Origin: Siniperca chuatsi
Taxonomy: Eukaryota; Chordata; Actinopteri; Centrarchiformes; Sinipercidae
Direction: 5' to 3'
DNA length: 64,000 bases
Assembly: GCF_020085105.1 (NCBI RefSeq)
Contig: NC_058046.1
Location: forward strand, 18,058,175-18,122,174
Position 1 is the first letter of the stretch; each line of letters starts with the position of its first letter. The notes beneath the pieces are model-generated. The model was not told the DNA's origin. It made no database searches and saw only the letters and a program-made list of their open reading frames with translations. The translations under genes were made by a program, and so were the position numbers. Below, piece by piece: positions 43,301 to 56,148 of this stretch.

Positions 43301-46300
43301 ATTATTGGAATAAAATTAGCAATCTGAATTCTGTTATGCAATGGACTGAGAGGAAGGGAAATAATTAGAGTTTTGTTTTTGTGTGATGCTGTCATGCACC
43401 CAATTATTTTGGTAAAACAACTTAAAGTGATCAACTAATGGCAGCTCCAAGTCATTTTTTGTGTTGAGCACAGTACTGTTATCAGGTGGACCATAATTGA
43501 AGGTGCTCAATAATATTTACACACAGGGAGGTACACCTTTTCACAGTTAACCTCATTTCACTTAAATATTTTAAACACAGGGTGCAGTTAAAATTGTAAT
43601 GGCGAGTTACAAAATGAGATACTTGCGCGTTGAAATGACCAACCTCGTGTTTTTCAGCTGCCCCATAAAATAAATAATGCATTGCTGTGGAAAGTGATAT
43701 TGTATTCCCCCCTGCTGACTGCAGTAAGAGGAGCCACCTGCTAAGCTACACAAGCAACAAAGTGCCACTCACCACCTGGAATTTGCAGCATTATGTGACC
43801 CCAATACAGAGCAGGGTTTGAGGAGATAGAAAGATATGTAGGGGCAACATTGTTCTCAGCTTTTACTGCTTTTTTCAAAGACAAAAAAGTAAGTAAAAGT
43901 ACTCTTTCTGCAGTAAAATGGCCCCTTATTACTGTTGTAGCTGCTGGAGGTGGAGCTACTTTTAAATAATTGATATACAGTTCAGTAGTTTAGTCCAGTA
44001 GTTAGGGTTAGGGTTACAAGGGTCACAAGATAAATCTGAGTGGTCGTGAGATGAATAATGGGAGAGGAAAGAAGAAAAAACAAAATTCGGATTAAACATT
44101 TTTCAAACTTTTCTCTAATCTTTGCTTTTTTGTGAAATAATAGATTTTTTTTAACCACTTTGGACATCAAACAGTTAATTAAGTTAAATAATTTGAGAGG
44201 TTTAGAAGGAAATGTCTATCAAATTTTGATTGTTACCAGTGCAGTGTTTGAAAGCCAAGTTTGTAAATACTGGCCTGATACCATCACTGTAACAGTAAGT
44301 CATATCCAACATCACGCCATCCTCTTCCCTTCTGTTAGCTATAGATTACAGAGCTGTTGATCTGGCTGTAAAGGCCCGTAACATGTCATTGTCACTACAA
44401 ATCATGTATAATTCAATGATATTTATGTCTATTTTCAAAAACTTTCAATGCCTTGATTTCCCCCCCTTCTCAAATTCACAGATTTTCAAGGATTTCAAGG
44501 ACCTGTATGTGCCTCAGTCCTTTGAACTGTAGTTACATTTTAGGATCAGTCTTATCATCAGAGCATTATACAAACATTACTCTTCAAACACAGCTAAAAG
44601 GGGTATTTCTGCTCTTTGTCTGGACTCCAGGAAGGGGCTATTATGGAGGCAGCTCTCTCTCTCTCTCTGCCATCAGAAGCCACTCTATTGGGAGACATTT
44701 GAGGAGAAGGCTAGTTCAGGTGGAACAGTTCAGCCTTCAAATGTAGAGTGAATTTGAAGTGACATTATTTTATTTCCTGCTGCCTGCAATAACCTCCAAA
44801 CCTGATACCCTATTGGACAAATAAAAGGCAGTGTTATTTTTGCTAGTTGATATCATTGTTTAAGTTTCAGAAGTACCATGTAACGTCAATGTATGTCCTT
44901 GTAGGATGCATAGTAGTATAACTTCTTTCAGACAATGTTAAAGCCCACATTGAGCCTAAAAATATTTACCCTGAGCTTTGTATGCCTGCACATCACACCC
45001 TAAGACAGATGTATTTATTGTTCTGGTATAACAGGAACTCAGTAGATCAAGAATAATATTGTTGTAACAGTAAACACAACTGGATTCAAGATTATGTTGA
45101 ACTGTTTTCCATTCATGTGATTACATAGCTTAAGGTGTTGCTACATATAACAATGTCATGACTATCTTGTTTTTCTAACATATGATAAAGAACATTATCA
45201 ATATTACAAAGCACATGATAAGATCATTTTAGAGAGGAAACTTAATTCAATCAAAAGACTGGAGAAGGATTTCTTACCCTCATACATAAATCCAAACTAA
45301 TGGAAGTGTTTCTTGTCCAACTGCATTGTCTTCTTCCTTTGCATCCAGTCCCAGATGACTACTAGTTGATCTCCCTCCTGCAGCTGTTCTTATGTCTGAT
45401 CTTGAGATACACATACTGTTATAGACCCAGCACAGTCCCGCGCTCCCCTTATCAAATGTCCACTGCTACGGAGCTCATTCATCTGATTGCTGCTCCTCTT
45501 CTCCTCTTTCTCTCTGCATGCACACCTGATGCCTCGGCTACCTGCCACCTCCCCCTCAACTTTCAGTTCCAAACTGATGTCGCAGGATAAAGCATTGCAG
45601 GGAGGCTCATCTAGCCACGCGTGACGTCAGGGGACATGCACTTATCAGAGTGTAAAAAAAGGAGGGGAGGGAGAAAGAAAGAGGGTGGAGAGAGGCTGTA
45701 TAGCCCCTATTCTGTCTACATACAGAGGGCTATTGAGTGGAGACACTGGAGTCTGACCTGCAAGCTGATAGGAGGGGTGGAAAACAGCATAAAAAGAACA
45801 AATGCAGAAAGCCAAAGCACAAAGGCTCCAATTGTACCACTTGATCAAGACTGTGCTGTCTGTTTTGTTTGAAATGCTTATTTAGCAATATAATACATGC
45901 TGTAGCAGGAACGTAAACAGGACAGCTATTTGCACAATTATCTAAAACTGAGCAACCTCCACAGCCTGGATTGTCGCGCGACAATACTGTGTATATGCTT
46001 GTAATACCATTTTTCATTTGTATGCAATTAAAAGCTTTCAATATTTTAACTGTGACTTGTAAATTACGATACAGTGAAAATGGCATCTTATGCTTGTGAA
46101 ACTGCCATTCCCAATTACAATCTCTTGTACAAGACAGCACAGACATTTCAATAGAGAATGAAATGAACATTCAACCATGAGCGACAGTCTATTTGGCTCT
46201 GCTAACCAAGATGTAGCAATATGTGGTCACACCGCCTCATCCATTAAAGTACGTGTCAACGCTCTCTCTCGCCACACTGTGGCCCCGATTCCTGGTAGAT

Positions 46301-47232
46301 GCATTGGATTCGTGCTGCTCATCCCACACTCGTCATGCTCAGACCCGACACTGCTGCTTTGTTGAGCAGGGCGTGCCTTTGCCTGCAGGCACACAGAGTG
46401 CCAGGCTGAGACCCGGACTGGGTGGGCGTGCGTGGAATGCAGATCAGTGTGAGAGGGGGCAGGCAGTGTCACAAACTCAATAAGGAGATTGAGAAGAGCG
46501 GAGCATGACTGGTCTGGCCTTTGGCACACCACGATCACAGCAGCATCTCAGAGGGCAGAGGGGCTTCGGCTCCTTCGTCATCAACACCCACTGGCCATGT
46601 GTGGACAAATCATTCAAGACGGCCCACCAACAGCAGCACTGTGACCGCAGCCTCTGCACACTGCAAATATGTGGACTCTTGGGTCTTGTGGAACATACTG
46701 CATTTCCACGTTTGTGAGTATTTGTTCTGATCCAAACACAGCTGTGGGAAGTGACACCCAAGGGCAACTCATCTGCTTTTTAGAGAGTAACAGCTCGCTT
46801 CTTGAATATACTGAAACACATAGTACCTAACCAACATTAAGAACCTTGAACTTCATTTGATTAATTTTGCAAAATCACAAGAAACAGGCTTAATACGTTG
46901 TGTTTATACTTCAAAATACAGACCGTTTCAAGTACAGATTTTTAAAATAAAGTGGAAGAAATTTCTTGTGTAATGTAGAATAGTTCATACAAACAACATA
47001 AAAGGCAAACAGTCACTTTTACATTAATAATTACACAATAAGCATATGCCACATCCTGCATTTCAGTTTGAAATTATGCAGAGGTCAATGCACCCACGTC
47101 AAGATGCATGTAACTCACTCACAGGGCTCTCTAATGCACTTACAGGTTTTATGACATGGCAACCTGTAATACACTCTACCTCATGAAGTTAAATACATAA
47201 AGTGTAGTCTAACAAATACATCATCAGATGAG
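43301..47232. other. Intergenic between gal3st1 and pes1
   Basis: I see no exon with family similarity. Features noted are a purine-rich tract at 45650-45690 and a perfect 16-bp palindrome at 45970-45985. The pes1 3' UTR is expected at the right end, and gal3st1 leader exons and promoter may be hidden here. Confidence 0.4.
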
Positions 47233-48582
47233 TCATTTTCTGGTCTTTTTCTTCTTTGATTTTTCAGCATCATCATGGGCCTTCCTCTTGGCAGCAAGCT
47301 TGTTAGCCTGTAAGAGGAGAATTAATACACAGTTAAGGCATTTTAAGAGATCAATGAACTCTGGGGGTCATCGCTGGGCTTGAATGTACTCTACACACAG
47401 CAGTTACACAGTACTGTTAAACATTCTCAGTCTGAGATAAGATGCCTGATACTGAATATATTGGATGCATTGTTAAAAATGTAACAATGTTATCTGTAAC
47501 CATGGCTACACAAACAGACATATCTACATGTCAATCCATATTTAATCAATAACAAAAACGGAACAAACCTCTCGGACTTTTCTCTTCTTTCCAAACATGA
47601 TCTTGTCGTAGAGGTATTTTTCCTTTTTCTTCATCATCATAATAGCCAGGCGTTTCTCCTCTGCTTTCTCCTCCTGCTCCAAGCGTGCTGGGTTTTCGAC
47701 CTTCAGTTTCCCAGGCGTCACTTTGACTTGCAGAGACTAAAAGGACGAGAGATGAGTTGATAAAGGTTCCACCGGTTTGTGAAAACAGGAAAGAGACACA
47801 GATGGCAAGGAAAAGGGATCAAAAGACTCTTACCTTGCCCTGGGATCTTTGTTCTTCCATCTTCTTAAGATTCTTCTCTTCTGCCTCTTCTTCATCCTCC
47901 TCTTCATCCTCACCCTCCTCGTCTTCTTCTTGTTCCTCATCCTCTTGTTCCTCGTCCTCTTCCTCCTGTTCAAGGGCTATAATAGAAGTAAAATATATAA
48001 ATGATGTGTCCATGGCCTCTGAATTTACATTACTACAAAATTGTTTACCCCATTTAGACTTAATGTTATTCTTTTACAACACTGACTGTAATAGGGACTT
48101 TGACTTTATTACTGGTGCAGCCAACTGTCACATAATTAACTAAAATCAATCACCTGTGTGTAATCATGGTGTGACCATTGGTTGTAGGCTAAATACACCA
48201 ACATCCCAATTATAATCACTTTGATTCAATGTTGTAAAACAATAAGAAGATGAAAAAGAAAAAAGTATGTGAGAAGAAAAGCTTGGGTTCGTACCAGGTT
48301 TTTCTCCTCGTTGTAAGGCCATGATCTTTAGTTTTTCAGGGGGCACGTAGTCTCCGTCCTTCTCCTCCACGAAGGGAGAGAGGTGGGGAGGCAGAGTCAC
48401 TCCAAGGAAGTAGTCCTCCACCGGCAAGAGGATTTTGGCATTGACACAATCATACACCCACTGGGGCTGGATGTAGTACCTAAAACAAACAGGATAGTAA
48501 AAGCTATGAAAATAACTTCTTATGACGCATGCTGTTTATTTCCCTGTTGAGATTTTATTTTTTTATTTATTTATTTATTTAT

Positions 48583-48632
<50 letters not shown>

Positions 48633-51600
48633 TACACACACATTTTTTATTTTTTTTTTTAAAGTGAGGATTTTTCCTCTGCTAAAGAATATATGAGGGA
48701 GTTTGTGGGCATAATGGAAGTGACCCTTTGAAAATGCAGTGTGTGACAAAGAAAGAGGACAGGGTCTGTCAAACAATGAAGAACAGGGTTACTTTGTGGC
48801 AAGAGAGCAGAAAGATGGCTCTGAAAGGAGACATTGTAGAGGATATGGTAATGTACAGGGAGAGAGGAGCACAATTAACAGACACTTCCTGTATTAAGGT
48901 TCCAGGATTCAGACATATATTGTAAATATAGTTGGCTGTATAAAAGGTGATGTGTTCTACGTGTTTGAAAAGCAATAAAATGTTAAAAACGATGAAAACC
49001 ACAACATTCCTTTACCTGTTGATATACTGTTTGTCAATGTTGGGTCTGTCAACAATTTGATGCGTGATGGTCTCATCTGTCACCTCGTATGTGCTACCAA
49101 TGAAAACAGACTTGTCCCAGGACACCTCACCACCAAAACACCTGAAAAGCAGCAGCAACACACAAAGGATAGAAAAAGAGCTTTGCGTCAGTTTGAGGTT
49201 TGTAAGGATGGTTTCTTTACTTCCTGTAAAAATGTCTTGTGACTTTCCTGTGAGTTTCACTGCAACAGCTCTCACTCACCTAATGAGAAAAGCCAGTGAC
49301 TCTCTGGGCACTTCTCTGTTGAGGAAGAACTTGAGCCCTTCAAAAAGCTTTTTCTGAGCTTCCTGCTGTTTCTGTTCCTTTTCTCTGGCCTCCATCTTTT
49401 CCATGTCCTCCTGAAGAAAAGCATTAAAGGAAAACATTTATTCATGTTTTTGTAAAGGTGTTTTATAATCCCATGAATGCTGTGCCACAAGAACGCATGA
49501 CATTTAAAACTAAATTAAAATTTTGCATTAAAAAGGCTTTCTTTCGAAGACGTCACTTTCAAAAGGGGCCAACAACTACTGAGTTTTATTAATTATTTCC
49601 CACTTGTAAATGAATTAGGGTACCAAGAACAGGATTAAAGTACAGAGAATAGTGCAGGTAGATTTGTTGTGATAATAACACTGAACAAATAAAGAAAGGA
49701 AAAAAAAGCCTGATTCCTAGAAAGCAGATACCTTTCTGTAAGGTCTAAAAAGATCCGGTCCAACAGCTCAGGAGTGTTTGGTGTCTATATAAATGAAGTC
49801 AGGTCCCCAATGAATATGCTTTTTTGTGTGGTCCAAACTCACAACGTCTCAATGGGCTTTACAGGCCCACTATAATAGTTTCCAACCCAGCTCAAGGTCT
49901 CTTAAAACAACAAGAAAAACTGTCCACTGAATCTTCCTCCTGCAATAGAGTTGACGCAATAAAGCTGAAGCCTCTGCAGAGCTGGCGAGATATGCTCGGG
50001 TATTTCTTTTGTTTCCATGGATGCAAATACTGGCAATGAACCCCATGAAATTATTTCTATTACATTGAAATAATTTTGCTGTGTTATTGTAGGTCTTGTA
50101 AAATAGTATCAATGAAGGCAGCCCAGTAATAATAGTGATACAATAAAAAGAAATACAACCAAAGTTATGGCCATTTCAACCAAACTGCCCAAAGAACAAA
50201 GGAGCTAAAACTAAAAGTCCCTTTAACACATTGTGTTTTAATTTTCACTACATCTGAAGAAGCATGCAAATTAATATTGTTGGAGTCATTGAGTAGTCCT
50301 TTGAATTCACTGTTGCATAAAGTCTGAAAACATGTTGCAAAAGTCTTGTCCTGTCAGGGAAGATCAGCATTGCAAACTCCAACATGATATTTCCTGGGAT
50401 ATAGGAAAGTGGAGTACAGACTCATTGTTGCCAACCTGGAACTAGGCTCATGTTGTTTAAATGCAGGTTAAGTTTCTGAGTTTCTAAAAAGGCTTCTGGG
50501 TTCCTGGAAATTCTCTGTAGTCAATAGCTGAAAGCCTCAAACCAGTTGGGCAAAACAAGCTTCCCAGAGTGAGAAACAGCTTGTCCTTAGCAACCAAACA
50601 CGCTGCTGTAATCCCCAGTATCACACCTCCAAAAGCTCTGACTCATCTGACAAACATATGTGACCTGTTACCTCTGCCCTCAGAGACAAATTAGTTTATT
50701 AAACAATGTTTTTCTGCATGTTTTGATGACATTCAGTATCCCGACTATTATATCAATGTTTTAACCACAGTATATTTAAAAACGGATAGGATGCAGAAAA
50801 TCATATTTTATGAACTGGTTTTGTTACCCCATCAACAGGAAACTGGTCAAGTTCAGCCTCCTCCTCCTCTGCAGTAGAAACCACCCGCGCCAGGCTGGCA
50901 CTCAGAGCTGACAGTTTCTGCACACCCAAGAACCACAGGATTAGAACAACAATCCCTAATTTTATTATTTACATAACACTTACACATCACTACTGTGAAT
51001 AACCTGATTAAATAAACTATGTTGTTTGAAGTAACCTGATATTCCAAATAACACATAAGTTTACATAATATTTTGATAATGTCCAGAAGGACATGTGGTA
51101 CCATCAGGAATCCCCAATAAGATCTAAACATATACAGTAATTTCAAGGATTGACCGGTAATACACGTCTGTTAACTGGCTTATGCTTACCACCGTGTGTC
51201 TTACAATGTTGAAAGTCACAATGAATAGAGTATTAATGTAGTTATAACAAAAAAATTACGAGTACATATATTGCATGTCTTGAGCAAGTCCACCCAATTA
51301 AAAAAAAACAAAAAAAAAACATGTTGTGACTTACAACTAGTGGTATCTAGCCATGCAGACAGTTTTAGCTTTATTTGTCCAGGTTTTAACATATCTGTCT
51401 CTGAGGTTTCTCCGTAATAATGTAAGGAGGTGAAAGCATAAATCTCAGAAATGCAGATCAAAAATGTTCTTTTTTAACCCCCCCCCCCAAAAAAAACTGG
51501 GTTAATAAAACCAAATTTATCTGTATGTATGATTAGTTACCAGAAGAGGTAAGAGTGAGTGGTTTAACAGATCATTTAAAATAAAGAGCCTCACCTCTAA

Positions 51601-54600
51601 GTAGCTTTCTGAATTCATGGCATAGTCATCCTCATCCTCTCCCTTCAGCTCCGATTCTGCTTTACTGTCCAGCTGAAAAAGGAGGGATGACATTAACAGA
51701 GTACAGGTATGCTGTTAGGTATGCAAGCAAATAGCCATAAATCCCTTTTGCAATGATATAGTATCCTTGTCTATAAGTCCAAGATACCTTTGGTGGGTAG
51801 AGCAGGTTGAGGGAATGGTAGAGTCTGAAGTTGATGAACCCCAGGAGAGTGGTGTACATCTCTGTGAAAGTTGCCATTACTCTGTAGTCAACATCTGTTG
51901 GGTGCTGTTAGAGCAAAAATCAGGGTTCAACTAAATCTACATGGTAAAATTAATAAACACGAGTGCAAACATTTATAGTAATGTATAATCCCTGGAGCAC
52001 AAACAGTTCAGGGAATTCAGTGAAATTATCAGCCATTTACACAAAAGAGTAACTCCGCTCCTTCTGCCAACACTGCCTTAAGGTTTCCTGTGTATGACAT
52101 TGTTTGTTGACTTTATGATGGGTCCAAATGCTGACAGAGCTGTGTCAAACTTCAGTGTAATCCCATAATAATAAAGTAAGTGCTTATTGTTAGCACAATC
52201 ACTATAGACTGCATTTCATCATTCACTTACATCATGGGAGAACTGATATGGCACCAGCCATGTAATGAGCTGTCCCATCACCTCAGCTTGGTAATATATT
52301 CCCTTGATGGAGATGAAAACCTATCAGGAACAGACACATGTTAAGTTCATTACAGAACACAAAAGACATTACAATTTACATTACAAAAGATGGTTTCAAG
52401 ATGGCGCAACAGATGGCTGCCTCAGTGTTTTGGTGCACATTGTTTTATCTTGTTTTGCTTGTAAATTGCAGACGAAGGAGAGGGAGGCGTGTCGGTGCTC
52501 CTCCGAACATCGCACACCGTTACTGGGAATATTTCTCTCCAAACGTGTGCTCACTCGTGCAATAAACTGGATGAACTTCAGCTACTGGTGAGGAAAAACA
52601 GACTTTTATTCATCCTCCATTTTATGCTTTACGGAGATGTGGTTGTGTGGATCAATATTGGACTCTGTGCTGCAGCTGGCAGGCTTCCAACTCTCCATCC
52701 CCGTGACCCCATCCACCAGCTTCATCCTGTTTGTGGATTTCAGCTCTGCCTTCAACACTATCATCCTGGCTCTGCTGTGGGAGTGTGCCTGACTCAGCAC
52801 TGGTTCCCCCAAGGCTGTGTTCCTCCCCCTCTGCTCTTCTCCCTGTACACCAACAGCTACACCACCAGTCACCAGTCCGTCAGGCTCCTGAAGTGTGCGG
52901 ACGACAACACCCTCATTGGGTTCATCTCTGATGGGGATGAGTCTGCCAACAGGTGGGAGATTGACCACCTGGTGACCTGGTGCAGTCAGAACAACTCGGA
53001 GCTCAACGCTCTGAAGACAGTGAAGTTGGTTGTGGAAAGAGGCCAGCCATACCCGCACCCATCACCCTGTGTGACTCCCCTGTCAACAATGTGGAGTCCT
53101 TCTGCTTCCTGGGCACCATCATCACCCAGGAGCCTCAAGTGGGAACATCAGCTTCCTCACAAAGAAAGCCCAGCAGAGGATGTACTTCCTGCGGCAGCTG
53201 AAGAAGCTCCACAGAGAAGGTGATTGGCTGCAATCTACCTTCCCCCCAGGACCTATACGCCTCCAGAACCCCTCAGGAGGAGGCTGCAGTCCATCTGGAC
53301 CAAAACCTCACACCACAAAAATAGTTTCTTCCCCCCCATAGTACTGCAAATTCCTCGTATGTGTAAACCTACTTGGCGATAAAGCTGATTCTGATTCCGA
53401 AAAGAGGTCAATGAACTCAAGACACATCAATATACCCCCCATTTATGTCAAACAAATAAAGCAGCCTGGTGGTTGCTGTGCAGAGTAAGCTGGCACCTTT
53501 TTGAGAGCACGAGATGCAATCACAAAGTTCATCCACTCCACAGTGAGGCGTCTGCATAGCTGGATTGTCTGAACATGGCATTTTCCTGTTCGTGCGAATG
53601 TGGAGAAGAGGAAGCACATGCAGAGGGCATCGTCGATATCACGGAGAGCATCAATGAAGGTGGGGTACCTGCCACAAAAAAGAGCACAATTGAAACAACA
53701 CAACTTGATACAATCTGATTTTTTTTTTCGATTTTAAAAAGGCAAAATAAAACTAGTTCATTAGTACTTTAAAAGCTCTTTAAAACTGCTGACATGCTTT
53801 TTGTTTTTTCAAAGACCATTTCCCACAATTTGTGGTTACCCAATAATTTCTGCTGATACTCTCTAAGTTGACTTGACGCAGAGAAAGTCAGTTAAGCACA
53901 ACAATGCCCTCCTATGGCGAGTGTGGAGAATAACACTGTCTCACCTTTCTTTGATGATGTGGTCCAATTTATAGGTCGGCTTGTTCTCCTTCAGTCTCTC
54001 CACTGCAGACCATTCTGTTTTTCCATAAGCCCTCTTAAGTTTGCGTACAAAAACCTGTTAAGATAACATTTTGACAATAAGACAGTGTCCACATTTTATA
54101 CCATTACTGCAGAAAACATCAGAGAAACAACAAGAATTTCCTATAACAAGGATTAAATGATATCTACAAAATGGCAAAAACAGACCATTTTCAAAAATAC
54201 GCAGACTTGATTTCTCTCAAAATAAAAATTTGATACTTTCGTTGAGTGGGAGGAAAACAACTGATCACAGTTCAATTAAGATCCCTTCCCAAATAAACAA
54301 AATCAACTCTTGCTTATAAGCATGTTCGTAAGATGGTGATGAACTTGATATTTAAATAAATAGGCAAAATGTGCCTGTGATACCTTGTAGTCTCTGAACT
54401 TGCCAACGATTGGCTCATGCAGCAGAAAGCGGATGTCTTTGAGCAGGTAGAAGGTCCTCGCGGCTGTAGAGCCCTTGTTCACCTTCTTCTTGTGCTTGGG
54501 CTCATGAGGGTAGATGCCTTTAAGGATGCACAATCGCCTGAAAATCAGAGAGAGATCAGGAATTATATATTGGTGACTTGGTTGCCCTTTGGGTGTGTTT

Positions 54601-56148
54601 TGCCTGTTAAGCATCCTGATATTAACTAATCCTCAACTATTTTATGTGCTCTGAGATATTTTTTTTACTGTTTGCACCAAGGTAGAAATACTCTTGATAT
54701 CTAACCCAGTGGAGATGGTTGTGGATTTCAGAAAGAACCCAACCCCACCCGCACCCATCACCCTGTGTGACTCCCCAGTCGACACTGCAGAGTCCTTTCG
54801 CTTTCTGGGCACCATCATCACCCAGGACCTCAAGTGGGAGCTAAACATCAGCACCATCACCAACAAAGCCCAGCAGACGATGTACTTCCTGCAGCAGTTT
54901 AAGAAATTCAACCTGCCAAAGACAATGATACACAAGTGCACTTCTACACTAGTACACTGTTGCCACTGCCAAGGACAAGAGCAGACTGCAGCATATCAGC
55001 AAGAAGGTGATTGGCTGCAATCTACCTTCCCTACAGGACCTGTACACTCCTTGTATTTGTAAACCTACTTGGCAATAAAGCAAATTTCTGGTTGTATTGT
55101 ACAGATTTGCAACATTGCCATTGCAGGCAACATTGCAAATCTGTGAGCAGGACTGTTTTATGACAATACTGGATTAAAAGGTTTATTCTTGATTTTTTAA
55201 AACTATTTAATTCACAGGATTAGCCACAAACAAACATTCCCATCTGGTTATTTTGTCTATAAATAACATAACATTTTTACAAAATTTACTAACTGTCAGC
55301 ATACACTTGCCAGTATTTTAGGGCCACCTGGCTAAAACTAATGTAGTCTAACTGAACATCATACCTTCATGAAGTCTATAATGTTGAGTTTTTGTTGTTT
55401 TAGAGAGGCATTGATTCAACTTTATGACCAATTCAGAGTCTGCTGTTTGTGCTGCTGTTGAATTGTATTGCATTATACTGAGAGGTGTTTCTGATATTTT
55501 GATTACCCTAGACTGGGATGAACAAAATATTAGAAACATCTCTCAGTATAATGCAATACAATTCATCAGCATCAAACTACAGCCCCAAGGGTGACTAAAA
55601 AAACTTGAATCAATACGAGTTTCACCAAAAACCTAACATTATAACCTTCACAAAAGATAGGAGATATTGCAGAACTGTTGCATTAGTGTTAACTATGTGT
55701 ACCTAATAAATTGGCAACTGAGTGTACATCTTTTTAAAATCACATTCATCATGATAGGATTGTATCCATATCGTCTAACCTTATTACAATCAACACGGCA
55801 AGGTTAAATTACCTGAAATCTGGGAGGCTCAGCTGCAACTTTTTGCGAGCTTTGTTTCTGGTGATGTAGTTGGTGGCAGAGCCCCTCTCAAACTGGAAAA
55901 CAGGGACAGACGATCACATTAAACTCCCACAAACCATATGACTTTAATTCATAGTCAGGTAAACTAGATGGTTTGACCTCATGTGCTCATCTGCACCCAA
56001 CGGATTCTACTGTTTCAGAAAAACAAACTTCAGCTAACGTTAGCTCCGTTAGCTAACTAACTAGCCAGGTTGCTATGGCAGTTAATGTGCCTGAGCCTGA
56101 CATTAGCCCGACGTCAACTCTTACCTTTTTCTTTTGAAGACCTCCCAT
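47233..56148 (-). CDS. pes1: Pescadillo homologue, ribosome biogenesis factor
   Basis: Fifteen exons: 56125-56148, 55813-55892, 54384-54537, 53945-54054, 53497-53668, 52231-52320, 51788-51904, 51595-51672, 50828-50917, 49280-49410, 49016-49141, 48295-48479, 47834-47976, 47569-47736 and 47233-47307. They give 580 residues with agreeing phases (human PES1 is 588). The pescadillo N-terminal domain (about 1-300) is very conserved, e.g. [19 protein letters not shown] and [24 protein letters not shown] domain spans about 335-420 ([10 protein letters not shown] ... [12 protein letters not shown]). It is followed by a Glu/Asp-rich stretch (about 454-485) and a Lys/Arg-rich tail suited to nucleolar retention. 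PES1 forms the PeBoW complex with BOP1 and WDR12 and is needed for 28S/5.8S rRNA maturation and the 60S subunit. Two LINE fragments lie in its introns on the opposite strand. It diverges from p2rx2. Confidence 0.97.
48555..48624. repeat. (TTTA)n followed by (TA)n microsatellite
   Basis: TTTA tetranucleotide repeats pass directly into about 40 bp of perfect TA repeat, in a pes1 intron. Confidence 0.95.
52385..53402 (+). mobile_element. Internally deleted L2/CR1-group LINE
   Basis: The left part encodes the start of the endonuclease ORF ([14 protein letters not shown], about 52560-52600). Near 52697 the text jumps from LQLAGFQL to the middle of the reverse transcriptase (FSSAFNTI). The RT box reads [19 protein letters not shown] (from 52891), with Cys where the family usually has Phe. 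The tail ends in ATAAAGCTGATTCTGATTCC. Both outer ends are present but more than 1 kb of the middle is missing, and the frame also shifts. It lies in a pes1 intron on the opposite strand. Confidence 0.8.
54700..55082 (+). mobile_element. 5'-truncated LINE fragment, same family
   Basis: It begins in the C-terminal RT/ORF2 region ([19 protein letters not shown]) and continues through [17 protein letters not shown]. It then shows an internal gap before [18 protein letters not shown] and the tail ACTTGGCAATAAAGC. It is close in sequence to the copy at 52385-53402 and in the same orientation. It has no endonuclease part. It lies in a pes1 intron. Confidence 0.8.
55460..55564. mobile_element. Palindromic repeat with a 42-bp hairpin stem
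   Basis: The left arm (55460-55501) and right arm (55523-55564) are complementary over 42 positions with two mismatches, both of which become G-U pairs in RNA. The loop is 21 nt. Sequences like TTGCATTATACTGAGAG recur in teleost introns in my memory, so this is read as a palindromic MITE rather than a unique RNA gene. The unit may extend on both sides; TACCTAATAAATTGGCAACTG near 55701-55721 is another dispersed fish repeat word. Confidence 0.6.
56033..56065. promoter_or_regulatory. GCTAACGTTAGC palindrome cluster at the pes1 5' end
   Basis: A perfect GCTAACGTTAGC (56033-56044) is followed by GTTAGCTAACTAACTAGC (56048-56065). It lies about 60-90 nt inside pes1 intron 1, just downstream of the first coding exon. 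Confidence 0.55.

Noticed and set aside
43999-44016. Telomere-like TTAGGG units
   Set aside because: Only about two and a half units; below what would suggest an interstitial telomere block.
47757-48143. 128-codon plus-strand frame with a poly-Ser run
   Set aside because: It is the antisense of the Glu/Asp-rich exon of pes1.
55460-55564. Hairpin as a microRNA gene
   Set aside because: The stem is too long and too perfect for a typical pre-miRNA, and its text resembles a dispersed palindromic repeat.
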